NCBI RefSeq assembly: GCF_020520285.1
Contig: NZ_CP084742.1
Coordinates: forward strand, 1,922,001-1,986,000
Direction: 5' to 3'
Origin: Pseudomonas sp. L5B5
GTDB lineage: Bacteria; Pseudomonadota; Gammaproteobacteria; Pseudomonadales; Pseudomonadaceae
DNA length: 64,000 nucleotides
Part shown: positions 17,860-27,226 of the stretch, one piece after another
How the letters are laid out: each line of letters starts with the position of its first letter
Position numbering within the stretch: the first letter of the stretch is position 1
The notes under the pieces: model-generated
What the model saw: the letters and a program-made list of their open reading frames with translations, nothing else
Told to the model about the DNA's origin: nothing
Database searches by the model: none
Made by a program: the position numbers and the translations under genes

Positions 17860-18476
17860 TGCTATTGCTGCAACTCTCTTCCGCCCAGGGACCGGTCGAA
17901 TGCGAAATCGCGGTGAGCAAGGCCCTGCCCCAGTTGCACCGCGAAGCCCAGGCCCTGGGCGTGCGCATCAGTATCGTGGAACAGCTTGCCGGTCATGCTG
18001 GCAACCATTGCAAATCGCTGCTGGCCAGTCTCGACGGCGAACAGGCCGCAGAGCTTGCCCGGCGCTGGACAGGCACCCTGCTCTGGAGCTGCAAGAGCCC
18101 TTGTCGTCCCGGGCACAAGCGCAAGAACTGGTATTTCGCCGGCCAGTTGTTCAGCCCACCCCAAGGCACGCTGGATGGCGAAATCCGTTTTGAAGCGATG
18201 CGCGCATCAGGCCCTGGCGGCCAGCATGTGAACACCACGGACTCCGCCGTACGCGCCACGCACCTGGCTACAGGCATCAGCGTGAAGGTGCAGTCCGAGC
18301 GCAGCCAGCATGACAACAAGCGCCTGGCACGCTTGTTGATCCAGCAGCGCCTGGAGGCCCTGCAACAACAGGACCAGGAGCAGCTGCGCCAGGACCGTCG
18401 TCATGCCCACCACCAGGTGGAACGCGGCAATCCGGTACGCACCTTCAACGGCAGCGCCTTCACTCCGGGAAACTGA
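17859..18476 (+). CDS. prfH: Peptide chain release factor homologue PrfH
   Basis: This 205-aa class I release-factor relative retains the peptidyl-tRNA hydrolysis motif [18 protein letters not shown] (GGQ at 120-122) and the following [11 protein letters not shown] basic segment. It lacks the long stop-codon-recognition domain of RF1/RF2. The N-terminal half is short ([17 protein letters not shown]). The start codon overlaps the rtcB stop (TGATG), so the two are translationally coupled. In known systems PrfH releases the nascent chain from damaged stalled ribosomes so that RtcB can reseal the rRNA. Confidence 0.95.
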   Translation: MLLLQLSSAQGPVECEIAVSKALPQLHREAQALGVRISIVEQLAGHAGNHCKSLLASLDGEQAAELARRWTGTLLWSCKSPCRPGHKRKNWYFAGQLFSPPQGTLDGEIRFEAMRASGPGGQHVNTTDSAVRATHLATGISVKVQSERSQHDNKRLARLLIQQRLEALQQQDQEQLRQDRRHAHHQVERGNPVRTFNGSAFTPGN

Positions 18477-18582
18477 ACCCGACCTTGCAGGGAGCGGGCC
18501 GTTGGCACGACTCCCTGCTCCTTGCCCACTCCAAGCGTGGCAATATTCCCTCCATTTCTTCGGTTCATATAAGGATATTTGA

Positions 18583-19146
18583 ATGCAGTTCCTGCCCTTG
18601 CTCGAGACGAGCCCAGAAGTTCAAGCCCTGGTGCGCAGCCTGCGCAACCAGGAACCGGTGCGAAAGCACATGTACACCGCTCATGAAATCACCGAGGGCG
18701 AACACCAACAGTGGCTGGCCTCCCTCAAGGACAACGAGCGCCAAAGGGTCTATGTCGCCATCAAGGATGGACAGGCTGTCGGCGTTGTCTCCTTGAACGC
18801 CATCAATGCCCTGCACCGAACTGCGGACTGGGCGCTTTACCTGGACGAACGACAGCAGGGAAAAGGCCTGGGGAGCATCGTGGAGTTCTGGATGCTCGAC
18901 CATGCGTTCAATGAAGCAGGCCTGGAGAAACTCAATTGCGAAGTCCTGGAAACCAACGCGGCGGTAATCAGCATGCACCAGAAGTTTGGCTTCACTCTTG
19001 AAGGGGTAAGGCGCAAGAACGTCCTCAAGGACGGCGTGCGCATTGACGTCGCCCTGCTTGGCATCACCAAGCAAGAATGGGCAAGCAGGCGCCCCGCGCT
19101 CGCCCCGTTGATCCAGCGCCTGAGCAGGCTGGGACCAGGCCACTGA
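18583..19146 (+). CDS. PseH-like GNAT N-acetyltransferase (orphan)
   Basis: The 187-aa protein is a GNAT acetyltransferase resembling PseH, which acetylates a UDP-4-amino sugar in pseudaminic acid synthesis. The signs are an N-terminal substrate region RKHMYTAHEITEGEHQQWL, the QAVGVVSLNAIN strand, acetyl-CoA loop ERQQGKGLGSIVEFWML, and HQKFGFTLEGVRRKNVLKDG. No other pseudaminic acid genes are nearby, and the protein has a basic C-terminal extension, so it may act on another amino sugar or peptide. The ribosome binding site (AAGGATATTTG) is acceptable. It is followed by a long gene-free stretch. Confidence 0.83.
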   Translation: MQFLPLLETSPEVQALVRSLRNQEPVRKHMYTAHEITEGEHQQWLASLKDNERQRVYVAIKDGQAVGVVSLNAINALHRTADWALYLDERQQGKGLGSIVEFWMLDHAFNEAGLEKLNCEVLETNAAVISMHQKFGFTLEGVRRKNVLKDGVRIDVALLGITKQEWASRRPALAPLIQRLSRLGPGH

Positions 19147-20010
19147 CCCGCTCCGGGGGCGAGTCACGGATAGAGCACCACCATCCGCTCCAGCCCCGTC
19201 GTACCGACGAGCAACCTCCCGCCACACTCCAAAACCTGAAGAAAACACCTGCGCAATGCCTGCTCTCCGATCAAGATCGCGGCGCAGCGCAAAACCGCAA
19301 GCTGCCCTGTCGTAACAGCAACGCCCGCATTGAAGTCCAGCCTTTTGCCATAGTCGCCCAGAATCAATGCAAAACCAGCCCATGCCGAGCGCTCTTGCTG
19401 CGAGCACTGGACACAGGCCGGATGGGTGCAGCAGGGTGCTGACCAGCGATCTCAGGACAGTTGCGTAGCTGGTGATTGCTGTCGACGGCCGCCCCAGGTT
19501 CGACAGCACGCCCGGGACAAGCCCCACAGCCGAACGCCTGGGACACGTGATGATGATAATTAACGTCCTCGGCCATCCGGCAGGCGTCCAGGCGCCAGGC
19601 ATGCCAGGCTCACCCCACCGGCGCCAAGTATCGGAGCCACCCCCTCGAGCGCAGTTTTCTACCGGAACTGAGCGCAGCACTAATCCAGTTTCTTCAGAAA
19701 AAACAAAGCGCTATGAAATTATTGTGGGCGCAGTGCGGATTGACCGGACCCACATTGCACTCAATGGCATAGAAGGATCAGCTCCCAGCTGTGACGTCAG
19801 CAGGTATTCGGGTCAAAAGCGATATTCCAGCCGCCGGCCAGCATTGCTGCAAGCAGCACTAGCACCCCGCCCAAGCCACCTGAAGCACTCGGACAGGAAT
19901 GGCCGGGCATGCACCAAAAAATGCAGCACGCACAACCAGGCCCATGACATGAGCACGAGGCGGATGAGGTACCTGGAGGGATATAGAAGAGGTCTTGAAA
20001 TCGCAGACAA
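19147..20010. other. ~0.86-kb stretch without a convincing gene
   Basis: No frame here has good coding character. Leftward fragments such as 19367-19164 (LDFNAGVAVTTGQLAVLRC) read like protein but have no partner, ribosome binding site or recognised family, so this may be a decayed gene. The region ends at a strong leftward terminator downstream of tRNA-Val. I see no repeats, integrase or attachment-like copies of the tRNA end. Confidence 0.55.
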
Positions 20011-20043
20011 CAAAAAAGGGGCTCACCTTTCGGTGAACCCCTT
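20011..20043 (-). terminator. Terminator of tRNA-Val(GAC)
   Basis: AAGGGGTTCACC / GGTGAGCCCCTT on the minus strand (one mismatch, 4-nt GAAA loop) is followed by a run of T. It lies about 30 bases past the tRNA 3' end. Confidence 0.9.
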
Positions 20044-20072
20044 CTAGACCGCCCAGCAGAGCGGATTTTGTT

Positions 20073-20149
20073 TGGTAGGCGCGATTGGACTCGAACCAAC
20101 GACCCCCACCATGTCAAGGTGGTGCTCTAACCAACTGAGCTACGTGCCT
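20073..20149 (-). tRNA. tRNA-Val (anticodon GAC)
   Basis: The cloverleaf reads AGGCACGTAGCTCAGTTGG at the 5' end, an anticodon arm CCACC-TTGACAT-GGTGG with GAC, a normal T arm (GGTTCGAGTCC), and an encoded CCA. 77 nt. The acceptor stem as written has one A-C mismatch (AGGCACG against CGCGCCT), which is odd for a functional tRNA. Confidence 0.95.
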
Positions 20150-20335
20150 GCTGTGAGGCGGCATTCTACGGAATTCCGGAGGGGTGTCAACACCTTTTTT
20201 CAGCTAAGCCTATGAATATGCGAATTTTTTAATTTCATGGCGATGGAGAAGTTTTTCTTCTGATCTGGCAGCCCATTTGCAACTCAGGTAGCATCGGCGC
20301 ACTCGTAAAATATATTAAACACAAGAGGTCACAGG

Positions 20336-21619
20336 ATGTCGCACATCCCATACCCACAGTCCTATTACGCTGCCTCCGCCAATACCACCCCGGAACGCCC
20401 ACAACTGCAAGGCGAAGTTGAAACCGATGTCTGCGTGATTGGTGCGGGCTACACCGGACTGTCCAGTGCCTTGTTTCTTCTGGAGAACGGCTTTCGCGTC
20501 ACGGTGCTGGAAGCGGCCAGGGTCGGCTTCGGGGCGTCCGGGCGCAACGGCGGACAGATCGTCAACAGCTACAGCCGCGACATCGATGTGATCGAGCGCA
20601 GCGTCGGCCCCAAGCAGGCGCAATTGCTGGGGCAGATGGCGTTCGAGGGCGGCAAGATCATTCGTGAACGTATCGCCAAGTACCAGATTCAGTGCGACCT
20701 GAAGGACGGTGGCGTGTTCGCCGCCCTGACCGACAAGCAGATGGCTCACCTGGAGTCCCAGAAGCGTCTGTGGGAGCGCTACGGCCACACTCAACTGGAA
20801 TTGCTGGACCAACGCCGGATTCGCGAGGTCGTGGCCTGCGACCAGTACAAGGGCGGTATGCTCGACATGAGCGGCGGCCATGTCCACCCGCTGAACCTGG
20901 CATTGGGTGAAGCGGCAGCCGTAGAGTCCCTGGGCGGCATCATCCACGAACAGTGCCCCGCAGTGCGCATAGAGCGCGGCGCCAACCCCGTGGTGCATAC
21001 CCCCCAAAGCAAGGTCCGCGCCAAGTTCATCATCGTTGCCGGCAACGCCTACCTGGGCAACCTGATCCCCGAACTGGCAGCCAAGTCCATGCCCTGCGGA
21101 ACCCAGGTGATCACCACCGAACCCCTGGGCGACGAGCTGGCAGCCAGCCTCCTGCCCCAGGACTACTGCGTCGAGGACTGCAACTACCTACTGGACTACT
21201 ACCGCCTCAGCGGCGACAAGCGCCTGATCTTCGGCGGTGGCGTAGTGTATGGCGCCCGGGACCCGGCGAACATCGAGGCGATCATCCGCCCGAAGATGCT
21301 CAAGGCGTTCCCGCAGCTCAAAGAGGTGAAGATCGACTACGCCTGGACGGGCAACTTTCTGCTGACCTTGTCGCGCCTGCCACAAGTTGGCCGCCTGGGA
21401 GACAACATCTACTACTCCCAGGGCTGCAGCGGCCACGGTGTGACCTACACCCACCTGGCTGGCAAGGTTCTGGCAGAGGCCCTGAAAGGCCAGGCAGAGC
21501 GCTTCGACGCCTTCGCCAACCTCCCGCACTACCCCTTCCCTGGCGGGCAGTTGCTGCGCACTCCCTTCACTGCCCTGGGAGCCTGGTACTACAGCCTGCG
21601 AGACAAGCTGGGTTTCTGA
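20336..21619 (+). CDS. FAD-dependent amine oxidase, gamma-glutamylputrescine oxidase-like (PuuB)
   Basis: The protein belongs to the DAO flavoprotein family, whose PuuB branch oxidises gamma-glutamylputrescine in putrescine breakdown. Evidence is the N-terminal dinucleotide motif VCVIGAGYTGLSSALFLLENG, the GFGASGRNGGQIVNSY signature near the flavin, and the C-terminal YYSQGCSGHGVTYTHLAGKVLAEAL, all characteristic of PuuB/OrdL. Length 427 aa is normal. It is monocistronic between tRNA genes with its own terminator. The polyamine substrate is inferred from family resemblance, as no other Puu gene is nearby. Confidence 0.88.
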   Translation: MSHIPYPQSYYAASANTTPERPQLQGEVETDVCVIGAGYTGLSSALFLLENGFRVTVLEAARVGFGASGRNGGQIVNSYSRDIDVIERSVGPKQAQLLGQMAFEGGKIIRERIAKYQIQCDLKDGGVFAALTDKQMAHLESQKRLWERYGHTQLELLDQRRIREVVACDQYKGGMLDMSGGHVHPLNLALGEAAAVESLGGIIHEQCPAVRIERGANPVVHTPQSKVRAKFIIVAGNAYLGNLIPELAAKSMPCGTQVITTEPLGDELAASLLPQDYCVEDCNYLLDYYRLSGDKRLIFGGGVVYGARDPANIEAIIRPKMLKAFPQLKEVKIDYAWTGNFLLTLSRLPQVGRLGDNIYYSQGCSGHGVTYTHLAGKVLAEALKGQAERFDAFANLPHYPFPGGQLLRTPFTALGAWYYSLRDKLGF

Positions 21620-21636
21620 AAAAATTGCACGCCCAC

Positions 21637-21664
21637 AAAAAACCGCCAGCCAGGCGGTTTTTTT
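21637..21664 (+). terminator. Terminator of the PuuB-like gene
   Basis: AACCGCC/GGCGGTT with a 5-nt loop is followed by a run of seven T, an intrinsic terminator 18 bases past the stop. Confidence 0.9.
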
Positions 21665-21700
21665 GCAGATGACTTATGACGACGAAAAGTGCACAGGCAG

Positions 21701-21732
21701 AAAACAAAAAACCCCGGTCTTTCGACCAGGGT
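21701..21732 (-). terminator. Terminator of the Val-Asp-Asp tRNA cluster
   Basis: On the minus strand ACCCTGGTC-GAAA-GACCGGGGT (one G-T wobble) is followed by TTTTTTGTTTT. It lies 75 bases past the last tRNA-Asp. Confidence 0.85.
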
Positions 21733-21806
21733 CTTTGCTATCGAGGCGAATCAGGATCTCTCCTGTTTCGTTGCTTCAAGGCGTTCAGTGATCCTTGAGG
21801 CAGATA

Positions 21807-21883
21807 TGGCGCAGCGGACGGGACTCGAACCCGCGACCCCCGGCGTGACAGGCCGGTATTCTAACCGACTGAACTACCGCTGC
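21807..21883 (-). tRNA. tRNA-Asp (anticodon GTC)
   Basis: GCAGCGGTAGTTCAGTCGG at the 5' end, anticodon arm CCGGC-CTGTCAC-GCCGG with GTC, acceptor 3' strand CCGCTGC and encoded GCCA. 77 nt; identical in sequence to the next copy at 21984. Confidence 0.97.
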
Positions 21884-21983
21884 GTATCGCTTGGACTTGC
21901 GTCCATTTGAATCGTTTAAATCGTCTGACTGACTAGCTTGTGCTCTATCAATCTCAAATCAGGCGAACCCGATCTGGAAAATA

Positions 21984-22060
21984 TGGCGCAGCGGACGGGA
22001 CTCGAACCCGCGACCCCCGGCGTGACAGGCCGGTATTCTAACCGACTGAACTACCGCTGC
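21984..22060 (-). tRNA. tRNA-Asp (anticodon GTC), second copy
   Basis: Identical to the copy at 21807-21883, with a 100-base spacer between them. It is transcribed before that copy. Confidence 0.97.
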
Positions 22061-22119
22061 GCGTCGGTTGGAGGCTTCCTTGGAAGCTTCCGCCTTTCTT
22101 TCGAAAGGCACTCAGGAAG

Positions 22120-22195
22120 TGGTGGGTGATGACGGGATCGAACCGCCGACCCTCTGCTTGTAAGGCAGATGCTCTCCCGGCTGAGCTAATCACCC
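22120..22195 (-). tRNA. tRNA-Val (anticodon TAC)
   Basis: GGGTGATTAGCTCAGCCGG start, anticodon arm TCTGC-CTTACAA-GCAGA with TAC, T arm GGCGGTTCGATCC, acceptor ATCACCC and encoded CCA; 76 nt. It is first of the Val-Asp-Asp cluster. Confidence 0.97.
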
Positions 22196-22366
22196 TTTGC
22201 TTCGCTGAGGCCGCGAAATTTACGCACGTATCGAAGCTAAGTCAATAGCAGGATTGAAGTTTTTTTAATAACAGCTCGAAGCGGACAACTTCAGACCCCA
22301 GGAAAAACCGCGAAGATTGGCAAGACACTGCTACCCGCCCGACCTCTTCATCCGCGCAACAACACT

Positions 22367-23143
22367 TCAGTCCTGGTAAATCATCTTCTTGGACATGCCC
22401 CCGTCCACCACGAACTCCTGGCCGGTCACGAATCCGGAGCTGCGCGACAGCAGCCAGGCCACCATCGCTGCCACATCTTCCACTGTCCCAACCCGCCCTG
22501 TCGGATGCTGGGCATGATCGGCATCGGACAACGGCTCGGCACGCCGCAACGCTGGATCACGGGCATCGATCCAACCCGGGCTTACGGCATTGACCCGGAT
22601 TTCTGGCCCCAGGCTGATCGCCAGGGCATGGGTCAAGGCCAACAAACCACCCTTGCTCGCGGCATAGGCCTCGCTGTCCGGCTCGGATTGGCGGGCGCGG
22701 GTGGAGGCAAGGTTGACGATCGCACCGCCATGGGCCCGCAGGTAAGGCGCGCAATGCTTGGCCAGCAGCATCGGCCCACCGAGATTAACCGCCAGCACCC
22801 GATTCCAGTGCCCCAGGTCCAGGCTCTCCAGAGTCATGTTGTGCGGATCAGCCACGGCAGCATTGCAAACCAGGGCATCGAGACGGCCGAACCGCCCCAG
22901 CACCTCGGCAACCCCATCGGCGACCTGCTCCTCGTCGGCGACATCCATCGCGATGAACCAGGCATTGTCGCCCAGCACCTTCGCCACCCTGGAACCACGC
23001 TCACGATCCAGGTCAGTGAGAACCACCTGCCAGCCCTCGCTGATCAGCCAGGCGGCGATGCCTAGACCGATGCCCCGCGCCGCGCCGGTCACCAGCGCGA
23101 CACGACCATTGCCAGCCCCAGGGGGCGCGGACAACTCGATCAC
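22367..23143 (-). CDS. Short-chain dehydrogenase/reductase
   Basis: The 258-aa protein is a classical SDR: cofactor motif [18 protein letters not shown], structural NLAST, and the catalytic [11 protein letters not shown] (Tyr, Lys), with Ser in the VNLASTRAR strand. DLDRERGS after the second strand suggests an Asp that favours NAD(H). The C-terminus [15 protein letters not shown] is typical. The GTG start overlaps the metZ stop (GTGA), so it is translated with metZ. The substrate is unknown. Confidence 0.9.
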   Translation of the reverse strand: MIELSAPPGAGNGRVALVTGAARGIGLGIAAWLISEGWQVVLTDLDRERGSRVAKVLGDNAWFIAMDVADEEQVADGVAEVLGRFGRLDALVCNAAVADPHNMTLESLDLGHWNRVLAVNLGGPMLLAKHCAPYLRAHGGAIVNLASTRARQSEPDSEAYAASKGGLLALTHALAISLGPEIRVNAVSPGWIDARDPALRRAEPLSDADHAQHPTGRVGTVEDVAAMVAWLLSRSSGFVTGQEFVVDGGMSKKMIYQD

Positions 23144-24351
23144 AAGGCTGCCAGGCCGCGAGCCAGGTCGGCTTGCAGGTCGGCAACATCTTCCAGGCCG
23201 ACCGCAATGCGGATCAGGCTGTCGCGAATACCCGCTGCCTCACGCTCCTGTGGCGCCAAGCGCCCATGGGAAGTGGTGCTTGGATGAGTGATGGTGGTCT
23301 TGCTGTCTCCCAGGTTAGCGGTAATGGAGACCAGGCGAGTCGCATCGATGAAGCGCCAAGCGCCCTCCTTGCCCCCCTTGACTTCGAAACTCAACACCGC
23401 GCCGAAACCACGCTGCTGGCGCCTGGCCAACTCGTGCTGCGGGTGACTGGCAAGACCTGCGTAGTGGACCTTCTCGACACCTTCCTGCTGCTCCAGCCAC
23501 TCGGCCAGGACCTGGGCGTTGGCGCAATGGGCACGCATGCGCAAACTGAGCGTCTCCAGCCCCTTGAGGAAGATCCAGGCATTGAACGGGCTCAGGGTCG
23601 GCCCTGCGGTACGCAGGAAACCCACCACTTCTTTCATTTGCTCGCTGCGCCCGGCGACCACGCCCCCCATGCAGCGCCCCTGACCGTCGATGAACTTGGT
23701 GGCCGAATGCACCACCACGTCCGCCCCCAGCTTCAGCGGCTGTTGCAGCGCCGGAGTACAGAAACAGTTGTCCACCACCAGCATCGCACCCTTGGCATGG
23801 GCCACCTCGGCCAATGCGGCGATATCCACCAACTCGGCCAGCGGATTGGAGGGCGACTCGACGAACAGCAACCGCGTATTGCCCTTGATCGCCGCTTCCC
23901 AACCGGACAGGTCCGCCAGGGGCACGTAGTCGACTTCCACGCCGAAACGCTTGAAGTACTTTTCGAACAGGCTGATGGTCGAGCCGAACACGCTACGCGA
24001 TACCAGCACATGATCACCCGCACTGCACAGGCTCATGACCACGGACAGGATCGCCGCCATCCCCGTGGCGGTAGCCACTGCCTGCTCCGCTCCCTCAAGC
24101 GCGGCAATGCGCTCCTCGAAAGAACGCACTGTGGGGTTGGTGTAGCGCGAATAGACGTTGCCCGGCACCTCGCCGGCAAAACGCGCAGCGGCATCGGCGG
24201 CTGTGCGAAACACGTAGCTCGAAGTGAAAAACATCGGATCACCATGCTCGCCCTCAGGCGAGCGGTGCTGACCAGCGCGCACCGCCAGGGTATCGAACGC
24301 TACGCCTTCAAGGTCGCTGTCCAGCCGACCGGCATCCCAATCCTGACTCAT
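23140..24351 (-). CDS. metZ: O-succinylhomoserine sulfhydrylase MetZ
   Basis: MetZ makes homocysteine directly from O-succinylhomoserine and sulfide, the direct sulfhydrylation route of methionine synthesis in Pseudomonas. The 403-aa Cys/Met-metabolism PLP enzyme has [17 protein letters not shown] near the N-terminus, [19 protein letters not shown], and the PLP lysine in [14 protein letters not shown]. The phosphate-binding region is [11 protein letters not shown]. It follows purF after 36 bases, as is usual in Pseudomonas. Confidence 0.96.
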   Translation of the reverse strand: MSQDWDAGRLDSDLEGVAFDTLAVRAGQHRSPEGEHGDPMFFTSSYVFRTAADAAARFAGEVPGNVYSRYTNPTVRSFEERIAALEGAEQAVATATGMAAILSVVMSLCSAGDHVLVSRSVFGSTISLFEKYFKRFGVEVDYVPLADLSGWEAAIKGNTRLLFVESPSNPLAELVDIAALAEVAHAKGAMLVVDNCFCTPALQQPLKLGADVVVHSATKFIDGQGRCMGGVVAGRSEQMKEVVGFLRTAGPTLSPFNAWIFLKGLETLSLRMRAHCANAQVLAEWLEQQEGVEKVHYAGLASHPQHELARRQQRGFGAVLSFEVKGGKEGAWRFIDATRLVSITANLGDSKTTITHPSTTSHGRLAPQEREAAGIRDSLIRIAVGLEDVADLQADLARGLAAL

Positions 24352-24387
24352 GCCGCCTACTCCTAATCTCTTCGTGAATGCTCTGGA

Positions 24388-25893
24388 TCAGTTGTTGTAC
24401 AGATCGATGATCGCACTGACCGCCTGGGTCTTGACCTTGGAGGCATCGTTGCGGGCATTTTCGATCTTGTTCAGATAGGCCTCGTCGACGTCGCCAGTGA
24501 CGTACTTGCCGTCAAACACCGCACAGTCGAAGCTCTCGATCTTGATCTTGCCACCGCCAACCGCCTCGATCAGATCCGGCAGATCCTGATAGATCAACCA
24601 GTCGGCGCCGATCAGGTCGGCTACGTCCTGGGTAGAGCGATTGTGGGCGATCAGCTCATGGGCGCTCGGCATGTCGATGCCATACACGTTCGGATAACGC
24701 ACGGCCGGGGCCGCCGAACAGAAGTAGACGTTCTTCGCGCCAGCTTCGCGAGCCATCTGGATGATCTGCTTGCACGTGGTACCGCGTACGATCGAGTCGT
24801 CCACCAGCATCACGTTCTTGCCGCGGAACTCCAGTTCGATGGCGTTGAGCTTCTGGCGTACGGACTTCTTGCGGGCCGCCTGGCCGGGCATGATGAAGGT
24901 ACGACCGATGTAGCGGTTCTTCACGAAACCTTCGCGGAACTTGACTCCCAGGTGGTTGGCCAGCTCCAGCGCCGCGGTACGGCTGGTATCGGGAATCGGG
25001 ATGACCACGTCGATATCGTGCTCAGGGCGCTCGCGCAGGATCTTCTCCGCCAGCTTCTCGCCCATGCGCAAACGCGCCTTGTAGACCGAGACGCCGTCGA
25101 TGATCGAGTCAGGGCGAGCCAGGTAGACATGCTCGAAGATGCACGGGGTGAGCTGTGGATGGGTCGCGCACTGACGGGTGTAGAGCTTGCCTTCCTCGGT
25201 GATGTAGACCGCTTCGCCCGGAGCCAGGTCGCGAATCAGGGTGAAGCCCAGCACATCCAGGGAAACGCTTTCGGAGGCGATCATGTACTCGACGCCTTCG
25301 TCGGTATGGCGCTGGCCAAACACGATCGGGCGGATGCCATGGGGGTCACGGAAGCCGACAATGCCGTAGCCGGTGATCATGGCGACGACCGCATAACCAC
25401 CCACGCAACGGTTGTGCACGTCGGTCACGGCGGCGAACACGTCTTCCTCGGTAGGCTGCAGCTTGCCGCGCTGGGCCAGCTCGTGGGCGAACACGTTAAG
25501 CAACACCTCGGAGTCGGAGCTGGTGTTGACGTGGCGCAGGTCGGATTCGTAGATTTCCTTGGCCAACTGCTCGACATTGGTCAAGTTGCCGTTATGTGCC
25601 AGGGTGATGCCATAAGGCGAGTTGACGTAGAACGGCTGGGCTTCGGCCGAGGTCGAGCTGCCAGCGGTCGGGTAGCGCACATGGCCGATACCCATGTGAC
25701 CAACCAGGCGCTGCATGTGCCGCTGCTGGAACACGTCGCGGACCAGGCCATTGTCCTTGCGCAGGAACAACCGGCCATCATGACTGGTCACGATACCGGC
25801 CGCGTCCTGGCCGCGATGTTGGAGGACGGTTAGCGCGTCATACAGCGCCTGATTAACGTTCGACTTACCGACGATACCGACGATGCCACACAT
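24388..25893 (-). CDS. purF: Amidophosphoribosyltransferase PurF
   Basis: PurF carries out the first committed step of purine synthesis, making phosphoribosylamine from PRPP and glutamine. The ATG at 25893 gives [12 protein letters not shown], placing the nucleophilic Cys at position 2 as required; an upstream frame to 25902 would bury it. The glutaminase half has the expected [10 protein letters not shown] and [13 protein letters not shown], and the PRPP-binding motif is [13 protein letters not shown]. 501 aa, normal. It is downstream of cvpA with a 41-base gap. Confidence 0.98.
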   Translation of the reverse strand: MCGIVGIVGKSNVNQALYDALTVLQHRGQDAAGIVTSHDGRLFLRKDNGLVRDVFQQRHMQRLVGHMGIGHVRYPTAGSSTSAEAQPFYVNSPYGITLAHNGNLTNVEQLAKEIYESDLRHVNTSSDSEVLLNVFAHELAQRGKLQPTEEDVFAAVTDVHNRCVGGYAVVAMITGYGIVGFRDPHGIRPIVFGQRHTDEGVEYMIASESVSLDVLGFTLIRDLAPGEAVYITEEGKLYTRQCATHPQLTPCIFEHVYLARPDSIIDGVSVYKARLRMGEKLAEKILRERPEHDIDVVIPIPDTSRTAALELANHLGVKFREGFVKNRYIGRTFIMPGQAARKKSVRQKLNAIELEFRGKNVMLVDDSIVRGTTCKQIIQMAREAGAKNVYFCSAAPAVRYPNVYGIDMPSAHELIAHNRSTQDVADLIGADWLIYQDLPDLIEAVGGGKIKIESFDCAVFDGKYVTGDVDEAYLNKIENARNDASKVKTQAVSAIIDLYNN

Positions 25894-25934
25894 GCGACGC
25901 AACCCCTACTTAATGAAACTGAACTGAACCCGTC

Positions 25935-26492
25935 TTACTGAGGCGTTTTGGCCGGTAAGAGGTGCTCCTTGAACGGTATTTCAGCGGGTACGCTGATACC
26001 GCTGGCCAGCCACTGACTGCTCCACCCCAATATGAGGTTCTTGGACCAGTCTGCAACCAATAGAAATTGTGGCACCAGTCTCGACTGCTGCCACCAGGAA
26101 TCCTGCTGTACCGGCCCCAGGCTCAAAAGCCCGATCGCCACGACCACCAGCAACGCGCCACGCGCCGCGCCGAAGGCCATGCCGAGAAATCGATCGGTGC
26201 CGGACAGGCCGGTGACACGAATCAATTCGCCGATGAGATAGTTGACCATTGCACCCACCAGCAAGGTGGCGACAAACATGATTGCGCAGCCCGCGATCAC
26301 GCGAGCCGAGGGAGTTTCGATATAACCGCCGAGGTACTCTGACAGTGAACCACCAAACATCCAGGCGACAACTCCTGCAATGATCCAGGTAAGCAATGAC
26401 AAGGCTTCTTTGACGAAACCGCGGCTCAAGCTGATCAAAGCGGAGATGGCGATTATTGCAACGATCGCCCAGTCAACCCAGGTAAATGGCAC
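25935..26492 (-). CDS. cvpA: CvpA-family membrane protein
   Basis: The 185-aa inner-membrane protein has four hydrophobic segments. The family pattern is TWVDWAIVAIIAISALISLSRGFVKEALSL at the N-terminus (split here by a conserved Arg-Gly) and GLSGTDRFLGMAFGAARGALL before the last helix. CvpA is linked to colicin V export and envelope stress tolerance in enterobacteria; its molecular role is unsettled. The position just upstream of purF is conserved widely. Confidence 0.94.
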   Translation of the reverse strand: MPFTWVDWAIVAIIAISALISLSRGFVKEALSLLTWIIAGVVAWMFGGSLSEYLGGYIETPSARVIAGCAIMFVATLLVGAMVNYLIGELIRVTGLSGTDRFLGMAFGAARGALLVVVAIGLLSLGPVQQDSWWQQSRLVPQFLLVADWSKNLILGWSSQWLASGISVPAEIPFKEHLLPAKTPQ

Positions 26493-26590
26493 AGTGCAGC
26501 CTACAGACGGATAAGGCGGCGCATTTTAACAGAGCGCTTGGCTGTCGGTAAGCTGCGTTTCACAGTGCTTTTGAAATCAGACGGATAGCC

Positions 26591-27226
26591 TCAGCCGCGC
26601 TCTGGCTGGAAGCGCACCACGAAGCCCTTGAGGTTCTGCTGACGCCCCAACAGGTCACGCAGGCGGTCCGCCTCCGCACGCTCGATCAGGGGGCCGACGA
26701 ACACCCGGTTCTTGCCTTCAGCCGAACGGATATAAGCGTTATAGCCCTGGCTGCGCAGGGTCTTCTGCAGGTTTTCCGCGCTTTCACGACTCGACAGGCT
26801 GGCCAGTTGCACCGACCAGCTGACGGAGAGACCGTTGGCATCAACGCGGCTCTGACTGGTATCAGGCCTGGCACTGGCTATCGGCTGGGCAGGCGCAGGC
26901 TTGGGTGCGGGAGCCGGCTTGCTCACCGCCACCGGAGCGGGAGCCACCGGTGCGCTGGGCGCAATCGGCGCGGAAGGCGCCTGCTGCACCACGGGCTCGT
27001 CGGCCGGCACGGACCCCTGAGGCAATGGCTGTGGCTCCGGTACCACCACGGGCTCGACCTGAACCTGGGGCAAGGCCGACGGTTGCGGCGCTGCTGGCGC
27101 CTCGACCACTACGTGGCGCTGTTCGTCCTCGCGCGAGAACAGCATGGGCAGAAAGATCACTGCCAGCGCCACCAATACCAGTGCCCCGACCATCCGCTGC
27201 TTGTAGACGTTATCCAGCATAGCCAT
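26591..27226 (-). CDS. SPOR-domain membrane protein (DedD-like)
   Basis: The 211-aa protein has a short cytoplasmic N-terminus ([14 protein letters not shown]), one membrane helix (ALVLVALAVIFLPMLF), a long Pro/Ala-rich periplasmic linker (~40-125), and a C-terminal SPOR domain (SWSVQLASLSSRESAENLQK, NRVFVGPLIERAEADRLR). This matches DedD-like septal proteins that bind denuded peptidoglycan. The ATG at 27226 has GGAGG six to nine bases upstream and overlaps the end of folC by 17 bases. Confidence 0.9.
   Translation of the reverse strand: MAMLDNVYKQRMVGALVLVALAVIFLPMLFSREDEQRHVVVEAPAAPQPSALPQVQVEPVVVPEPQPLPQGSVPADEPVVQQAPSAPIAPSAPVAPAPVAVSKPAPAPKPAPAQPIASARPDTSQSRVDANGLSVSWSVQLASLSSRESAENLQKTLRSQGYNAYIRSAEGKNRVFVGPLIERAEADRLRDLLGRQQNLKGFVVRFQPERG

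Noticed and set aside
19147..20149. Integrated element at tRNA-Val(GAC)
   Set aside because: No integrase, no direct repeat of the tRNA 3' end and no mobile genes were found in the adjacent gene-free stretch.
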